NCBI GenBank assembly: GCA_964344175.1
Contig: CAYFMI010000005.1
Span: 1-64,000 of the forward strand
From: NIOZ-UU35 sp964344175
GTDB taxonomy: Bacteria > Chloroflexota > Anaerolineae > Anaerolineales > UBA11858
Direction of reading: 5' to 3'
DNA: 64,000 nt
In this document: one piece after another, positions 18,749 through 27,356 of the stretch
How positions within the stretch are numbered: position 1 is the first letter of the stretch
Layout: each line of letters begins with the position of its first letter
Notes under the pieces: model-generated
Database searches by the model: none
The model's input: the letters and a program-made list of their open reading frames with translations, nothing else
Told to the model about the DNA's origin: nothing
Position numbers and translations under genes: made by a program

Positions 18749-19900
18749 ATGCCAACTGCTGAAATTATTACCATAGGAACTGAACTACTACTCGGCGAAA
18801 CTGTTGATACCAACACCCGCTATATTGCCCGTTCTCTACGCGATGCCGGGGTAGCTTTATATCGCACATCCACCGTAGGCGACAACGAAGAGCGCATTGC
18901 CCAAATTCTTCGCGAGGGCATGCAGCGAGCAGAGATTATCATCACAACTGGCGGATTAGGACCAACGGTGGATGATCCTACCCGTGAGGCTGTTGCCCTG
19001 GCAATGGGTGCGGAAACCGAATTTCGCCCGGAACTGTGGGAACAGATTGAGGAGCGTTTTCGACGATATGGGCGCACACCCACCGAGAACAATCGCCGTC
19101 AGGCATATGTGCCTCAGGGCGCAATTGGGGTGGAAAATGAAGTCGGTACCGCGCCTTCTTTTATCGTCGAAACCGAACACCATGCGATCATCTCACTGCC
19201 AGGCGTTCCCCGTGAAATGGAACATCTCTTGGGCAAGAAAATCATCCCCTATCTACGTGAGCGCTACAACCTGCGCGGGTTGATAAAGGCGCGTGTTTTG
19301 CACACTTCGGGCGTTGGCGAATCGGCCATCGATGCCCGCATAGGTGATCTGGAACGGCTGACCAACCCCACGGTGGGGATGGCAGCCCACGCCGGGCAAG
19401 TGGACGTGCGCATCACCGCTAAAGCCGAATCGGAGGCCGAAGCCGATGCCTGTATCTACCAAGTTGAAGATCAACTTCGCGAGCGTCTCGGCAATTGGAT
19501 TTATGGCGCGGATGAGGAAACACTAGAGGAAGTCGCTCTCAGCGTGTTGGCAAAGCGCGGCGACAACCTCACAGTAGTGGAAGCCGGCCTGGGCGGTCGG
19601 CTACTCCGCCGTTTGGCGCAGACCAACGACCCCATTTTTTTCGGGGGCGAAATATTATCGCCTCCCCCAAAAGAAACCGAGTTTGTTGAAGCCGTTCGAC
19701 AAACCTGTCAAAATCATGCCCAGGCCCAGGTGTGTCTGGGGGTCATGCTCGAACCCGGTGAAACCCAACAAACCATGCACCTTGTCTTGCTAACGCCCGA
19801 GGGTGAGAACTATAAGAAACACACCTACGGTGGCCCGCCACAGATGGCCCCCTTGTGGACCGTGAATCTAAGTTTGGATTATTTACGAAAATTGGAATAA
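18749..19900 (+). CDS. cinA: CinA-like protein with decayed amidase domain
   Basis: 383 aa. The N-terminal half is the molybdopterin-binding-like domain of CinA (AEIITIGTELLLGETVDTNT, TTGGLGPTVDDPT, LPGVPREME), linked in known CinA proteins to ADP-ribose pyrophosphatase activity. The C-terminal domain, normally a nicotinamide-nucleotide amidase with AESxTGG, here reads VVEAGLGGRLL, so the catalytic serine is gone and the domain is shortened. The amidase activity is therefore doubtful. ATG 18749 has no clear SD. The next gene starts five bases after the stop, suggesting cotranscription. Confidence 0.85.
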   Translation: MPTAEIITIGTELLLGETVDTNTRYIARSLRDAGVALYRTSTVGDNEERIAQILREGMQRAEIIITTGGLGPTVDDPTREAVALAMGAETEFRPELWEQIEERFRRYGRTPTENNRRQAYVPQGAIGVENEVGTAPSFIVETEHHAIISLPGVPREMEHLLGKKIIPYLRERYNLRGLIKARVLHTSGVGESAIDARIGDLERLTNPTVGMAAHAGQVDVRITAKAESEAEADACIYQVEDQLRERLGNWIYGADEETLEEVALSVLAKRGDNLTVVEAGLGGRLLRRLAQTNDPIFFGGEILSPPPKETEFVEAVRQTCQNHAQAQVCLGVMLEPGETQQTMHLVLLTPEGENYKKHTYGGPPQMAPLWTVNLSLDYLRKLE

Positions 19901-19905
19901 CTCAG

Positions 19906-21882
19906 ATGATAAAAACAATTGATGTCCTTCTCACCAATGCCATTGTCCTCACAATGGATGAAGAATTCCACCAATATGATCCCGGAGCAGTAGCCATCCA
20001 CAGCGACAGTATCGTCGCCGCCGGCCCGGTGGATGAAATAACAAAGCAATTTAGTGGCAAAGAAACCATTGACTGCGGGGGCAAAGTCCTCATGCCCGGC
20101 CTGATCAATGCCCACACCCATGTTCCCATGACCTTATTGCGCGGCCTGGCCGATGACCTGCGTCTGGATGTGTGGCTGCTGGGGTACATGATGCCGGTTG
20201 AACGCGAATTTGTTTCACCGCGTTTTGTTCATCTGGGCACATCGCTGGCCTGCATCGAATCGATTCGGTCGGGTGTCACCTGTTTCGCCGACATGTACTA
20301 CTTCGAAGAAGAAGTTGCCAAAGCCACCGCTGAAATCGGCTTGCGGGCGGTTTGTTCGCAAACCGTGTTGAAATTTCCCTCCCCCGATGCCCCATCCTAC
20401 GAAGAAGCCCTAGAGGCGGCAGAGGACTTCATTAAGCGCTGGAAAGGACACGCCCTGATTGTGCCGTCTGTCGCTCCGCACGCCCCCTACACCTGCACTG
20501 AAGATATTCTCCAGGCCACTGCTGCCATCGCCGCCCAGCATGATGTCCCCTTGCATACCCATCTGGCCGAAACTGCCACAGAAGTTGAAGCCTCCAAAGA
20601 AGAACACGGCATGCCGGTAATTCCCTATGTTAAGAAACAGAATCTCTTCGATGCCAAAGTGCTGGCTGCCCATTGTGTGCATATCGACACCGGCGAAATT
20701 CACACCCTTCACCATCACAAAGCCGGGGTTGCTCATAACCCCTCTTCGAACTTAAAGTTGGCATCCGGGGTAGCGCCGGTAACAGAGATGCTGGATGTGG
20801 GCTTAAATGTCGGCATTGGCACCGACGGCCCGGCCTCAAATAACGACCTGGATATGTTCGAAGAAGTACGCCTGGCAGCTTTCCTGGCGAAAGGTTTTTC
20901 CGGCGACCCCACAGCCCTGCCCGCCCGAACAGCCCTGCTGATGGCAACCCGTCTGGGGGCCGAAGCGCTTCACATCGGTGCGATCACAGGCTCACTCGAA
21001 ACCGGGAAACGCGCCGACCTCATCCTGGTGGATATTTCTCCGCTTCATAATGCCCCCCGCTTCCGGCGTGACCCTGAGGGAGTGTATGCGCAGTTAGTCT
21101 ATGCCGCTAAAGCTACCGATGTCTGCGATGTGATGGTCAACGGACAATGGCTCATGCGCGAACAAAAATTGCTCACCATAGAGGAAGAACCTCTACTAGC
21201 TGAAGCTGCCGAATATGCCCGACAGATTGATGCCTTCCTGATTGAACGAGAACAATCGGTGCTTTCGAAGTTAATCGCTATCGGCGGAGCGTTAGAGCAA
21301 GAGAGTTTTGAAGTTCAGGTCAAAGTACGCGTTGAAGATACTGCGGCAATTATCGAGAATATTCAGCGCGATGAGATCGAAATCTTGCATACGCGCCACT
21401 ATCACGAATTTGATACCTATTTCCAATTCGAAGATCCATCCCAAGGACAATTGCGCTACCGCGAAGATGAATACATAGACAAGAAGGGCAAAGTAGAAAA
21501 GGCACGCTATCGCCTGACAATGATTGGCAAAACTCGTGAACGCCACTTCCCCAGCGACGTATTGCTTTCTAGAAGCCGTTATATTGCCCCGGCCACGCAC
21601 AGCTTGCGATTCTATCGAGAATATTTCAAACCAGCTTCTGAGATCTTTATCGAGAAAGACCGCTTGCGCTGGCGAGTGCTTTTCAAAGGCACCGAGTTCT
21701 ATATCAATCTCGATCGTATTGACCAGCCCAACTTGGGGACGTTCCTGGAAGTCAAGAGCCGTACCTGGAGTTTGCGGGATGCTGAAATCAAGGCCCAACT
21801 GGTCAAAAACCTGATCGAATTCCTGGGGGCGCAGCCCGAGAAGACCGTCACACAAGATTATGTAGAGTTCGTGTCGGCATAA
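19906..21882 (+). CDS. Amidohydrolase (MtaD/SsnA-like deaminase) fused to a CYTH domain
   Basis: 658 aa with two domains. Residues 1-450 are a metal-dependent amidohydrolase of the 5-methylthioadenosine/S-adenosylhomocysteine deaminase group: metal ligands in NAHTHVPM (H70, H72), HTHLAET, HCVHID and the aspartate in GTDGPASNNDLDMFEE. From about residue 462 a CYTH-like (CyaB/thiamine triphosphatase) domain follows: FEVQVKVRVED, LRYREDEY, RWRVLFKGTEFYINLDRI and LEVKSRTWS. The CYTH opening reads E-x-Q-x-K instead of ExExK. CYTH domains bind triphosphates. I read the junction as one continuous frame, without a stop or restart. ATG 19906 is chosen over 19855, which would overlap cinA. A deaminase joined to a triphosphate-binding domain is not a fusion I know. 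Confidence 0.88.
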   Translation: MIKTIDVLLTNAIVLTMDEEFHQYDPGAVAIHSDSIVAAGPVDEITKQFSGKETIDCGGKVLMPGLINAHTHVPMTLLRGLADDLRLDVWLLGYMMPVEREFVSPRFVHLGTSLACIESIRSGVTCFADMYYFEEEVAKATAEIGLRAVCSQTVLKFPSPDAPSYEEALEAAEDFIKRWKGHALIVPSVAPHAPYTCTEDILQATAAIAAQHDVPLHTHLAETATEVEASKEEHGMPVIPYVKKQNLFDAKVLAAHCVHIDTGEIHTLHHHKAGVAHNPSSNLKLASGVAPVTEMLDVGLNVGIGTDGPASNNDLDMFEEVRLAAFLAKGFSGDPTALPARTALLMATRLGAEALHIGAITGSLETGKRADLILVDISPLHNAPRFRRDPEGVYAQLVYAAKATDVCDVMVNGQWLMREQKLLTIEEEPLLAEAAEYARQIDAFLIEREQSVLSKLIAIGGALEQESFEVQVKVRVEDTAAIIENIQRDEIEILHTRHYHEFDTYFQFEDPSQGQLRYREDEYIDKKGKVEKARYRLTMIGKTRERHFPSDVLLSRSRYIAPATHSLRFYREYFKPASEIFIEKDRLRWRVLFKGTEFYINLDRIDQPNLGTFLEVKSRTWSLRDAEIKAQLVKNLIEFLGAQPEKTVTQDYVEFVSA

Positions 21883-21922
21883 TTCAAGATTTGTACAGTA
21901 CGCTGAGAATATTCCTAACAAT

Positions 21923-21953
21923 CGCGTGTGTGGGGTATGAAGCATCCCACGCG
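21923..21953. repeat. Hairpin related to the dispersed hairpin family
   Basis: GCGTG, then GTGGGGT with loop ATGAAGC and ATCCCAC, then CACGC. The core resembles the GTGTGTGGGGTGC arm of the longer hairpins. It lies 40 bases after the amidohydrolase stop and could end transcription, but it lacks a T-run. Confidence 0.4.
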
Positions 21954-21995
21954 CTCCTATTTGCAGCCTTCCCCATTGCATCAAAATAAACGCCT

Positions 21996-22847
21996 ATGAA
22001 AATTGCTGTCCTCGCAGATATTCACGCCAATTACCCGGCTTTGCTGGCCGTTGCCGACCATATTCAAAGTTGGCGGCCTGATCTTGTGTTCGTCGCCGGA
22101 GATATTGTAAATCGCGGGCCAAAACCGTTGGAATGTTTACATTTTGTCCAAGAGAAACAACAACAGGAAGACTGGGAGGTGATTCGCGGCAATCATGAGG
22201 ATTATGTGATTTGGCATGCCCAACCCGATTCGCCGCGTGACGGCCCGTTATTCGAATTGTTCCGCTATAGCTACTGGACCTATCAGTGTATGCGTGAGGA
22301 TATTACACCGCTGGAAGCCATGCCAAATGAATTCAGTTTTACCCATAACCAGGGTGGCGAATTCAGGGGTGTCCATGCATCTATGCGCAGTAATCGTCGC
22401 GGCATTTATCCTGAAATGGCAGATGAAACCATCAAAACGCTGATCAACCCACCCCCCGCGTTGATCGCTGTCGGGCACACCCATCGCCCCCTCATCCGCC
22501 GTATCGACCAAACGCTGGTGATTAATGCCGGTTCAGTCGGGCTGCCCTTTGATGGCGATCCACGCGCTGCTTATGCACAGGTCACCTATTCCGACAGCGC
22601 CTGGGATGCAGCGATCATTCGTACCGAATATGACCGTGCTCAAGCCAGGAGAGATTTTATCGACACGGGTTTTTCCGAGCAGGCCGGGCCACTGGTACGT
22701 GTCATTCAAACTGAGTTAGCGCTATCCCTGTCTCAGCTTTTCCAGTGGACAAGCCAATATATGGATGATGTCTTGGATGAGCGCATCAGCATTGAGGAGG
22801 CGGTGGATATCTATTTGCAGGCTCCGCTGGATAAACCTTATGGGTAA
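21996..22847 (+). CDS. Calcineurin-like metallophosphoesterase
   Basis: 283 aa. Metal-binding motifs of the family are all present: LADIHANYPAL near the start, GDIVNRGPKP, GNHEDY and GHTHRPLIRR. The arrangement (YfcE/ApaH-like, with AGSVGLPFDGDPRAAY) suits a small-molecule or nucleotide phosphodiesterase. A C-terminal helical tail of about 70 residues follows the fold. The downstream selenoprotein candidate begins only 10 bases later, so the two are probably cotranscribed. Confidence 0.88.
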   Translation: MKIAVLADIHANYPALLAVADHIQSWRPDLVFVAGDIVNRGPKPLECLHFVQEKQQQEDWEVIRGNHEDYVIWHAQPDSPRDGPLFELFRYSYWTYQCMREDITPLEAMPNEFSFTHNQGGEFRGVHASMRSNRRGIYPEMADETIKTLINPPPALIAVGHTHRPLIRRIDQTLVINAGSVGLPFDGDPRAAYAQVTYSDSAWDAAIIRTEYDRAQARRDFIDTGFSEQAGPLVRVIQTELALSLSQLFQWTSQYMDDVLDERISIEEAVDIYLQAPLDKPYG

Positions 22848-22857
22848 GGAGTGCGTC

Positions 22858-23439
22858 ATGCCCTGGATTGAACAGATTCCTATCAAACATGCTACCGGAT
22901 CACTCAAGCGCCATTTTGATGCTGCCATCAAACGCGCCGGTCGCGTCTGGCACATTGTACATATTATGAGTATCAATCCCAGAATTCTCAGAGACAGCAT
23001 TCACTTTTACCAGACCTTGATGATGGGCGAATCACCCCTGACTCGGATGCAGCGCGAGATGCTGGCCGTAGTGGTCTCAGACGAAAATAATTGTTTCTAC
23101 TGAAGACAATCGCATGCCCATGATCTCCGTGAAGAGAGCAATCACGAAATTGATGACCCCCAAACTGCGGATTCTTACGTTGACGCGCTGGCACGAGATT
23201 GGCGAAGCGCGCCGCTTGCCCCGGCTGACCGGGCTTTATGCGAATACGCTGCCAAGCTGACGCATCACGCCCATGAATGCACTCCAGAAGATTTAGAGGG
23301 ATTACGTGCGCAGGGTTTTGACGACCGTGCCATCCACGATGCTGTTCAGGTCATTGGTTATTTCAACTACATCAACCGGGTTGCATCCGGGCTGGGGGTA
23401 GAACCTGAGGACTTCATCCGTCCCTGGGGTGCGCTTTGA
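22858..23439 (+). CDS. AhpD-like peroxidase-related selenoprotein (CxxU), UGA read as selenocysteine
   Basis: Read through one in-frame TGA (23101-23103), the frame encodes 193 aa of the carboxymuconolactone decarboxylase/AhpD alkylhydroperoxidase-like group. The active site reads C79-F80-Y81-[UGA 82]-R-Q-S-H86, preceded by E67 in QREMLAVVVSDENN. In relatives this is E-x(n)-C-x-x-C-x3-H, so the TGA falls exactly on the second catalytic cysteine. Downstream, 111 codons continue in the same frame with clear family character (SHAHDL, YAAKLTHHAHECTPEDLEGLRAQGF, NYINRVASGLGVEPEDF) to TGA 23437. ATG 22858 has AAGGAG seven bases upstream. The alternative is a pseudogene by one TGC/TGT to TGA change; intact downstream coding argues against that. 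No selA, selB or selC is in the window. Confidence 0.8.
23121..23144 (+). promoter_or_regulatory. Candidate bacterial SECIS hairpin
   Basis: TGAT-CTC, loop CGTGAA, GAG, a four-base bulge, ATCA. The apical loop has G at its second position, 25 bases after the UGA codon. That fits the known bacterial SECIS rule of a short hairpin in the coding region just 3' of UGA with a G early in the loop. The stem is short, so support is moderate. Confidence 0.45.
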
Positions 23440-23506
23440 ATGAAAATCATCTACACTGGGGAATGCGCAGTATACAGGCTGCCTCCGAAATTATGAAGAG
23501 ATTCAT

Positions 23507-23830
23507 TTACAGATCGCCCTCGCGGTAATATTTCTTCTCTTCGGAATGATAAAGCAATTCACACGAAGGGCAAAACCACCACAGCCGGTTTTCACTGCGC
23601 GATAAAGTCACACTACATTCAGGGCATATGTAGGATGTCCCTGGGATGGGCGGCGTGATTTGAACAGCCACTTTGGGCGGTTTGATCTCAGCAAAGGGGC
23701 CTTTTGCTAATAGAATTACCCGGCAAGTTCCCAACTCCCAACCAATCACCCTGCGGGCGTCATCGGATGAGGGCGCTTCGACCTCCCAAATTTCCCCGGT
23801 GTCACGATGTACAACGCGGTAACGCGGCAT
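23507..23830 (-). CDS. Small zinc-ribbon protein
   Basis: 107 aa. The first 45 residues form a small beta-rich domain (MPRYRVVHRDTGEIWEVEAPSSDDARRVIG has the look of a repeated 'sequence-to-score' fold, not identified). The C-terminal part is a zinc ribbon with two CxxC pairs, CPEC and CPSC, about 20 residues apart. No membrane segment. It is divergent from the inositol monophosphatase gene at 23964. Function unknown; nucleic acid or protein binding would be usual for such ribbons. Confidence 0.7.
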   Translation of the reverse strand: MPRYRVVHRDTGEIWEVEAPSSDDARRVIGWELGTCRVILLAKGPFAEIKPPKVAVQITPPIPGTSYICPECSVTLSRSENRLWWFCPSCELLYHSEEKKYYREGDL

Positions 23831-23963
23831 GCTTCTGTCTCCTCAAAAAAACAGTATAACACGAGAGACGCCGATCTCGTACAGCCATGTTATACTGCTA
23901 GACACGCCACACATATGACAAAGAAATCAAACAATAGGGGAATTTCTTTGAGAAACGTTAATC

Positions 23964-24743
23964 ATGAAACAAATACTTGCTTTCGCATCCGATCTTGCCA
24001 AAGAAGTTGGCAAGATCACTCTCGATTATTTCCACCCAAATGGCATTGGGACTTCGCTCAAAGCCGATGACTCCGCCGTTACCGAGGCCGATCTAGCCGC
24101 CGACGCATTCATTAGGGCTGCTATTCAAGAGCATTTCCCTGAAGACGGACTGCTGACCGAAGAAGCCAACACCACCTTCCCCGATGGAAAAGGCGCCGTC
24201 TGGGTAATTGACCCGCTCGATGGGACAACCAATTTCAGTTTAGGGTTACATCATTGGGGGGTTTCGATTGCCAGGCTGATCGATGGCCAACCGGATACGG
24301 CCGCTTTATACTTTCCATTGATCAATGAGTTATATACCGCTCAACGCAATCAGGGTGCTTTTCTGAACGGTATGCGCTTGTTTACCCGCCTCCCTGACTC
24401 GAATAACCCTTTTAGTTTCTTCGCCTGTTGTTCACGCACACATCGCAAGTACAACGTCAGCGTCCCATATAAAGCCCGCATTTTTGGTTCGGCAGCCTAT
24501 GGATTGGTGACAGTGGCGCGCGGCTGCGCGGCACTGGCTTTCGAGGTGACCCCTAAGATTTGGGATTTTGCCGCAAGCTGGCTGGTGACTCGCGAGGCTG
24601 GGGGCGTGATAGGCGTTCTCGATGCGGATTCGCCTTTCCCGCTGATGCCCGGGGTCGACTATGAGGGCAAGAGTTACCCCACTTTAGCGGCTGCCACCCC
24701 CGAGCTTTGGGAGAAGGGCCGCCAAAAGATCACTCTCAAATAA
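23964..24743 (+). CDS. Inositol monophosphatase family protein
   Basis: 259 aa Mg-dependent sugar-phosphate phosphatase (SuhB/HisN/CysQ superfamily). Metal ligands E66 (LLTEEAN), D83 and D86 (VIDPLDGTTNF), and the C-terminal WDFAASWLVTREAGG that carries the last metal aspartate. ATG 23964 starts directly before the first helix. The substrate could be inositol phosphate, histidinol phosphate, fructose bisphosphate or PAP; sequence alone does not decide. It is followed after 30 bases by the aldo/keto reductase. Confidence 0.88.
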   Translation: MKQILAFASDLAKEVGKITLDYFHPNGIGTSLKADDSAVTEADLAADAFIRAAIQEHFPEDGLLTEEANTTFPDGKGAVWVIDPLDGTTNFSLGLHHWGVSIARLIDGQPDTAALYFPLINELYTAQRNQGAFLNGMRLFTRLPDSNNPFSFFACCSRTHRKYNVSVPYKARIFGSAAYGLVTVARGCAALAFEVTPKIWDFAASWLVTREAGGVIGVLDADSPFPLMPGVDYEGKSYPTLAAATPELWEKGRQKITLK

Positions 24744-24773
24744 TCTAAACATCTCGTATTAAAGGAGTTTTCG

Positions 24774-25769
24774 ATGCAATATCGTTATTTAGGTTCATCC
24801 GGTCTACAAGTTTCAGCCCTGTCCTTTGGATCCTGGGTGACATTCGCCAACCAGGCTGACGAAGATGCCGCCTTCGAGATGATGAAAGCCGCCTACGACG
24901 CGGGTGTTAACTTCTTTGATAACGCCGAAGTCTACGCAAACGGGCAGTCTGAAACCATAATGGGGAAAGTCATCCAACGGGCCGGATGGAAGCGCAGCGA
25001 TTTAGTGGTCTCTACGAAAATTTTTTGGGGCGGCGATGGCCCCAACGACCGCGGCCTTTCGCGCAAACACATCGTCGAAGGCACCGATGCCGCGCTGGCA
25101 CGCTTACAACTGGATTATGTCGATCTGATATTCGCCCACCGTCCAGATTTCCATACTCCGATGGAAGAAACCGTAAGGGCTTTCAATCACATTATCGATC
25201 AAGGCAAGGCATTTTACTGGGGCACCAGTGAGTGGAGCGCCGCTGAAATTATGGAAGCCTATGCGATTGCACGCCGTGAACACCTTATCCCCCCGCTGAT
25301 GGAACAACCTCAATATCACATGTTTCACCGCCAGCGCTTCGAAGTTGAGTACGCGCCGCTCTATGATGAAATCGGCCTTGGTACAACCATTTGGAGTCCT
25401 TTGGCAAGCGGTCTATTGACCGGCAAATACAACCAGGGGATGCCAGAGGGCACCCGCGCTACGCTGGAAGGTTACGAATGGCTGCGCAAACGGTTCGAGG
25501 ACGAGGAGGCCATCCAGAATATTCAAAAGGTTGGGCAATTGATACCCATTGCCGAGGAACTGGGTTGCTCGATGGCCCAGTTAGCCCTGGCCTGGACATT
25601 GATGAACCCAAGCGTCAGCACAACAATAACCGGCGCTTCGCGCGTCGAACAGGTGGTTGAGAATATGAAAGCCATTGATGTGGTCGAAAAACTCACCCCT
25701 GCCATCATGGAACGCATCGAGGCAATTCTCGATAACAAGCCCAGCCAGCCAATGGATTGGCGCGGATAA
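24774..25769 (+). CDS. Aldo/keto reductase (Kv-beta-like)
   Basis: 331 aa NADPH-dependent oxidoreductase of the AKR6/YghZ-type group. GSSGLQVSALSFGSW at the start; catalytic tetrad in FFDNAEVYANGQSE (D, Y), VVSTKIFWGG (K) and IFAHRPD (H); C-terminal cofactor segment TTITGASRVEQVVENMKAI. AAAGGAG before ATG 24774. A perfect bidirectional terminator follows. Confidence 0.9.
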   Translation: MQYRYLGSSGLQVSALSFGSWVTFANQADEDAAFEMMKAAYDAGVNFFDNAEVYANGQSETIMGKVIQRAGWKRSDLVVSTKIFWGGDGPNDRGLSRKHIVEGTDAALARLQLDYVDLIFAHRPDFHTPMEETVRAFNHIIDQGKAFYWGTSEWSAAEIMEAYAIARREHLIPPLMEQPQYHMFHRQRFEVEYAPLYDEIGLGTTIWSPLASGLLTGKYNQGMPEGTRATLEGYEWLRKRFEDEEAIQNIQKVGQLIPIAEELGCSMAQLALAWTLMNPSVSTTITGASRVEQVVENMKAIDVVEKLTPAIMERIEAILDNKPSQPMDWRG

Positions 25770-25771
25770 TC

Positions 25772-25815
25772 CTAAAAAGATACAACGGAGCGTGATGCTC
25801 CGTTGTATCTTTTTA
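25772..25815. terminator. Bidirectional terminator
   Basis: CTAAAAAGATACAACGGAGC and its complement around a GTGAT loop form a perfect 20-base stem with A and T flanks. It serves the aldo/keto reductase gene and the convergent gene at 25823. Confidence 0.92.
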
Positions 25816-25822
25816 GATAATT

Positions 25823-26437
25823 TCACTTCCCCCGCACCGGTTGGCGGATTACAGTTTTCAACTTCTCCGGCGCGGTGCGGCGCGGGTCACTGAGGTAAAT
25901 TTCGTGATGTTTTCCTGTGAGGGCATAGCCTTGCTGCTCAATGAAATCATGCATCGCTGCAATGACTGGGCCTTCATCGGCATAGGCTCCCAGGTACATA
26001 ATCTGCACGGCAAGCCCCTCATGATAAGGTTCAAAGCGTAAGTCGGATAGTGCGGGCAGGTCTTTCTTTTGAGCCACTTCGCTGCGGGCGTCTGCCACCA
26101 TCTCTGATGTCACCCACTCTGGCATTGCCATCATCAACGTCCACAACCAATCATCTTTACGTTCCAGGCTGAATGCTTCCATATCTTCCATCCACCACAG
26201 ACCTTCTGTCGGAGCGACAACAAAATCTTTCTCCAAAGCCTTGCACTTGAATTTTACCGTGTAGGCCAGTCCATATAGGGCTTCGGTAACCGTCTGGAAT
26301 TGGGGGCTGGTGTTGGGATTGCCTGCGCCATCTCCCATCAGAAAATTCATCGGCGGGACATCGACCACGGTGAACTTCCCTTTGGGGGGGGTATAAAGAT
26401 GCTTCATTTCTTTCTTAATATCATATTTACTTGACAT
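25823..26437 (-). CDS. GyrI-like small-molecule-binding domain protein
   Basis: 204 aa related to the GyrI/AraC-effector-binding (SOUL-like) superfamily. FTVVDVPPMNFLMGDGAGNPNTS, ALYGLAYTVKF and LRFEPYHEGLAVQIMYLGAYADEGPVIAAMHDFIEQ are its usual landmarks. It is the last gene of the padR operon and overlaps the preceding membrane-protein gene by 11 bases. A PadR repressor with a downstream binding protein of this kind suggests drug or metabolite sensing or sequestration, which is inference. Confidence 0.82.
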   Translation of the reverse strand: MSSKYDIKKEMKHLYTPPKGKFTVVDVPPMNFLMGDGAGNPNTSPQFQTVTEALYGLAYTVKFKCKALEKDFVVAPTEGLWWMEDMEAFSLERKDDWLWTLMMAMPEWVTSEMVADARSEVAQKKDLPALSDLRFEPYHEGLAVQIMYLGAYADEGPVIAAMHDFIEQQGYALTGKHHEIYLSDPRRTAPEKLKTVIRQPVRGK

Positions 26438-26810
26438 AGCATTTCTCCTTCAAAAGAAACCCCATCCCAACGGTGATAACCGGGATGAGCAAATACGTAA
26501 CACCGATGTCTTTCATGTACTCCCAAAAGGGCATCTTCATCGGCCCTTCCATAAAGAGGATCAGATCGAAACCAAGGTTGATGACAAACCAAACAACTCC
26601 AATTGAAATCCCCTTTACCAAATAGGCATCACCAGTCTTTTTGAAATACAGAAAGGCAAATACCGTCACACAAAGTGCAATGACGACCGGCATTATCGAT
26701 TCGAATAGCGGACGCTCTGCCTCATGGAGTGGATAGATTGCCACTGAAGTGACAAAGGGAATCAGCCAAATTAAGAAACCAAACCAGACAATGCGAAAGT
26801 TCTTCTTCAT
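26427..26810 (-). CDS. Four-helix membrane protein of the padR operon
   Basis: 127 aa with four hydrophobic segments (about 7-27, 38-58, 66-86 and 102-120), short loops and a basic N-terminus (MKKNFR). Its start overlaps the padR stop as ATGA, showing translational coupling. No family recognised. Its place between padR and the GyrI-like gene points to a role in export or membrane stress, unproven. Confidence 0.75.
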   Translation of the reverse strand: MKKNFRIVWFGFLIWLIPFVTSVAIYPLHEAERPLFESIMPVVIALCVTVFAFLYFKKTGDAYLVKGISIGVVWFVINLGFDLILFMEGPMKMPFWEYMKDIGVTYLLIPVITVGMGFLLKEKCYVK

Positions 26811-27337
26811 GTTGTTGCCTCCAAATGTTTTCTAAACTCAATAATCCAGGCAATTTCTGCCACGATCATTTGGATACTATAATCAAACATGGCCTGCACA
26901 AAAAACGGAAGCGGGTTTTGCGCATCGACTTGTGCTAAAAGGCGCGCACGCCGCTCTTCGAGTTGCTGCTGATATGCCGCCAAAGCCTCTGAGACCTGCT
27001 CTGGAGCGAGTATGGGCAGGTTAGAAAGGCCCAGCAGAAAAGGCACCGATCCGCCCCGCGGCGTAGATAAGGCTTGCAGTGTCCCATCCCTTTGAGCCTG
27101 AAGCCCTGCCGGAGTAATTTGATATACCTTGCGAGCAGGCCCCTTACCTTCGACATGCTCTAATTGACTTTCGATCAACCTGTTTTTTTCCAACTTGTTA
27201 AGAATATAGTAGATCGAAGAAAAGCCGATATCTGTCCAGTCGCGCATGCCGCGTTTTTCGATGGTCTGTTCAATCTCATATCCATGACAGGCCTTTTCGG
27301 CCACAAGACTAAGGATGGCTAATTCTGCGTTTGTCAT
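26807..27337 (-). CDS. PadR-family transcriptional regulator
   Basis: 176 aa. N-terminal winged helix: AELAILSLVAEKACHGYEI, then the SSIYYILNKLEKNRLIES recognition region and KVYQITPAGL wing typical of PadR. The C-terminal half is a helical dimerisation domain of the longer PadR/VirR type. AAGGA before ATG 27337. A palindrome overlapping the -10 box of its own promoter (27357-27374) suggests autorepression of the three-gene operon. Confidence 0.9.
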   Translation of the reverse strand: MTNAELAILSLVAEKACHGYEIEQTIEKRGMRDWTDIGFSSIYYILNKLEKNRLIESQLEHVEGKGPARKVYQITPAGLQAQRDGTLQALSTPRGGSVPFLLGLSNLPILAPEQVSEALAAYQQQLEERRARLLAQVDAQNPLPFFVQAMFDYSIQMIVAEIAWIIEFRKHLEATT

Positions 27338-27356
27338 TATTATCCTTGTATAAATA

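Noticed and set aside
22765..23103. AhpD-like gene as a truncated 112-residue protein ending at TGA 23101
   Set aside because: The family sequence continues in frame for 111 codons after the TGA and the TGA replaces a catalytic cysteine, so selenocysteine read-through is the better reading.
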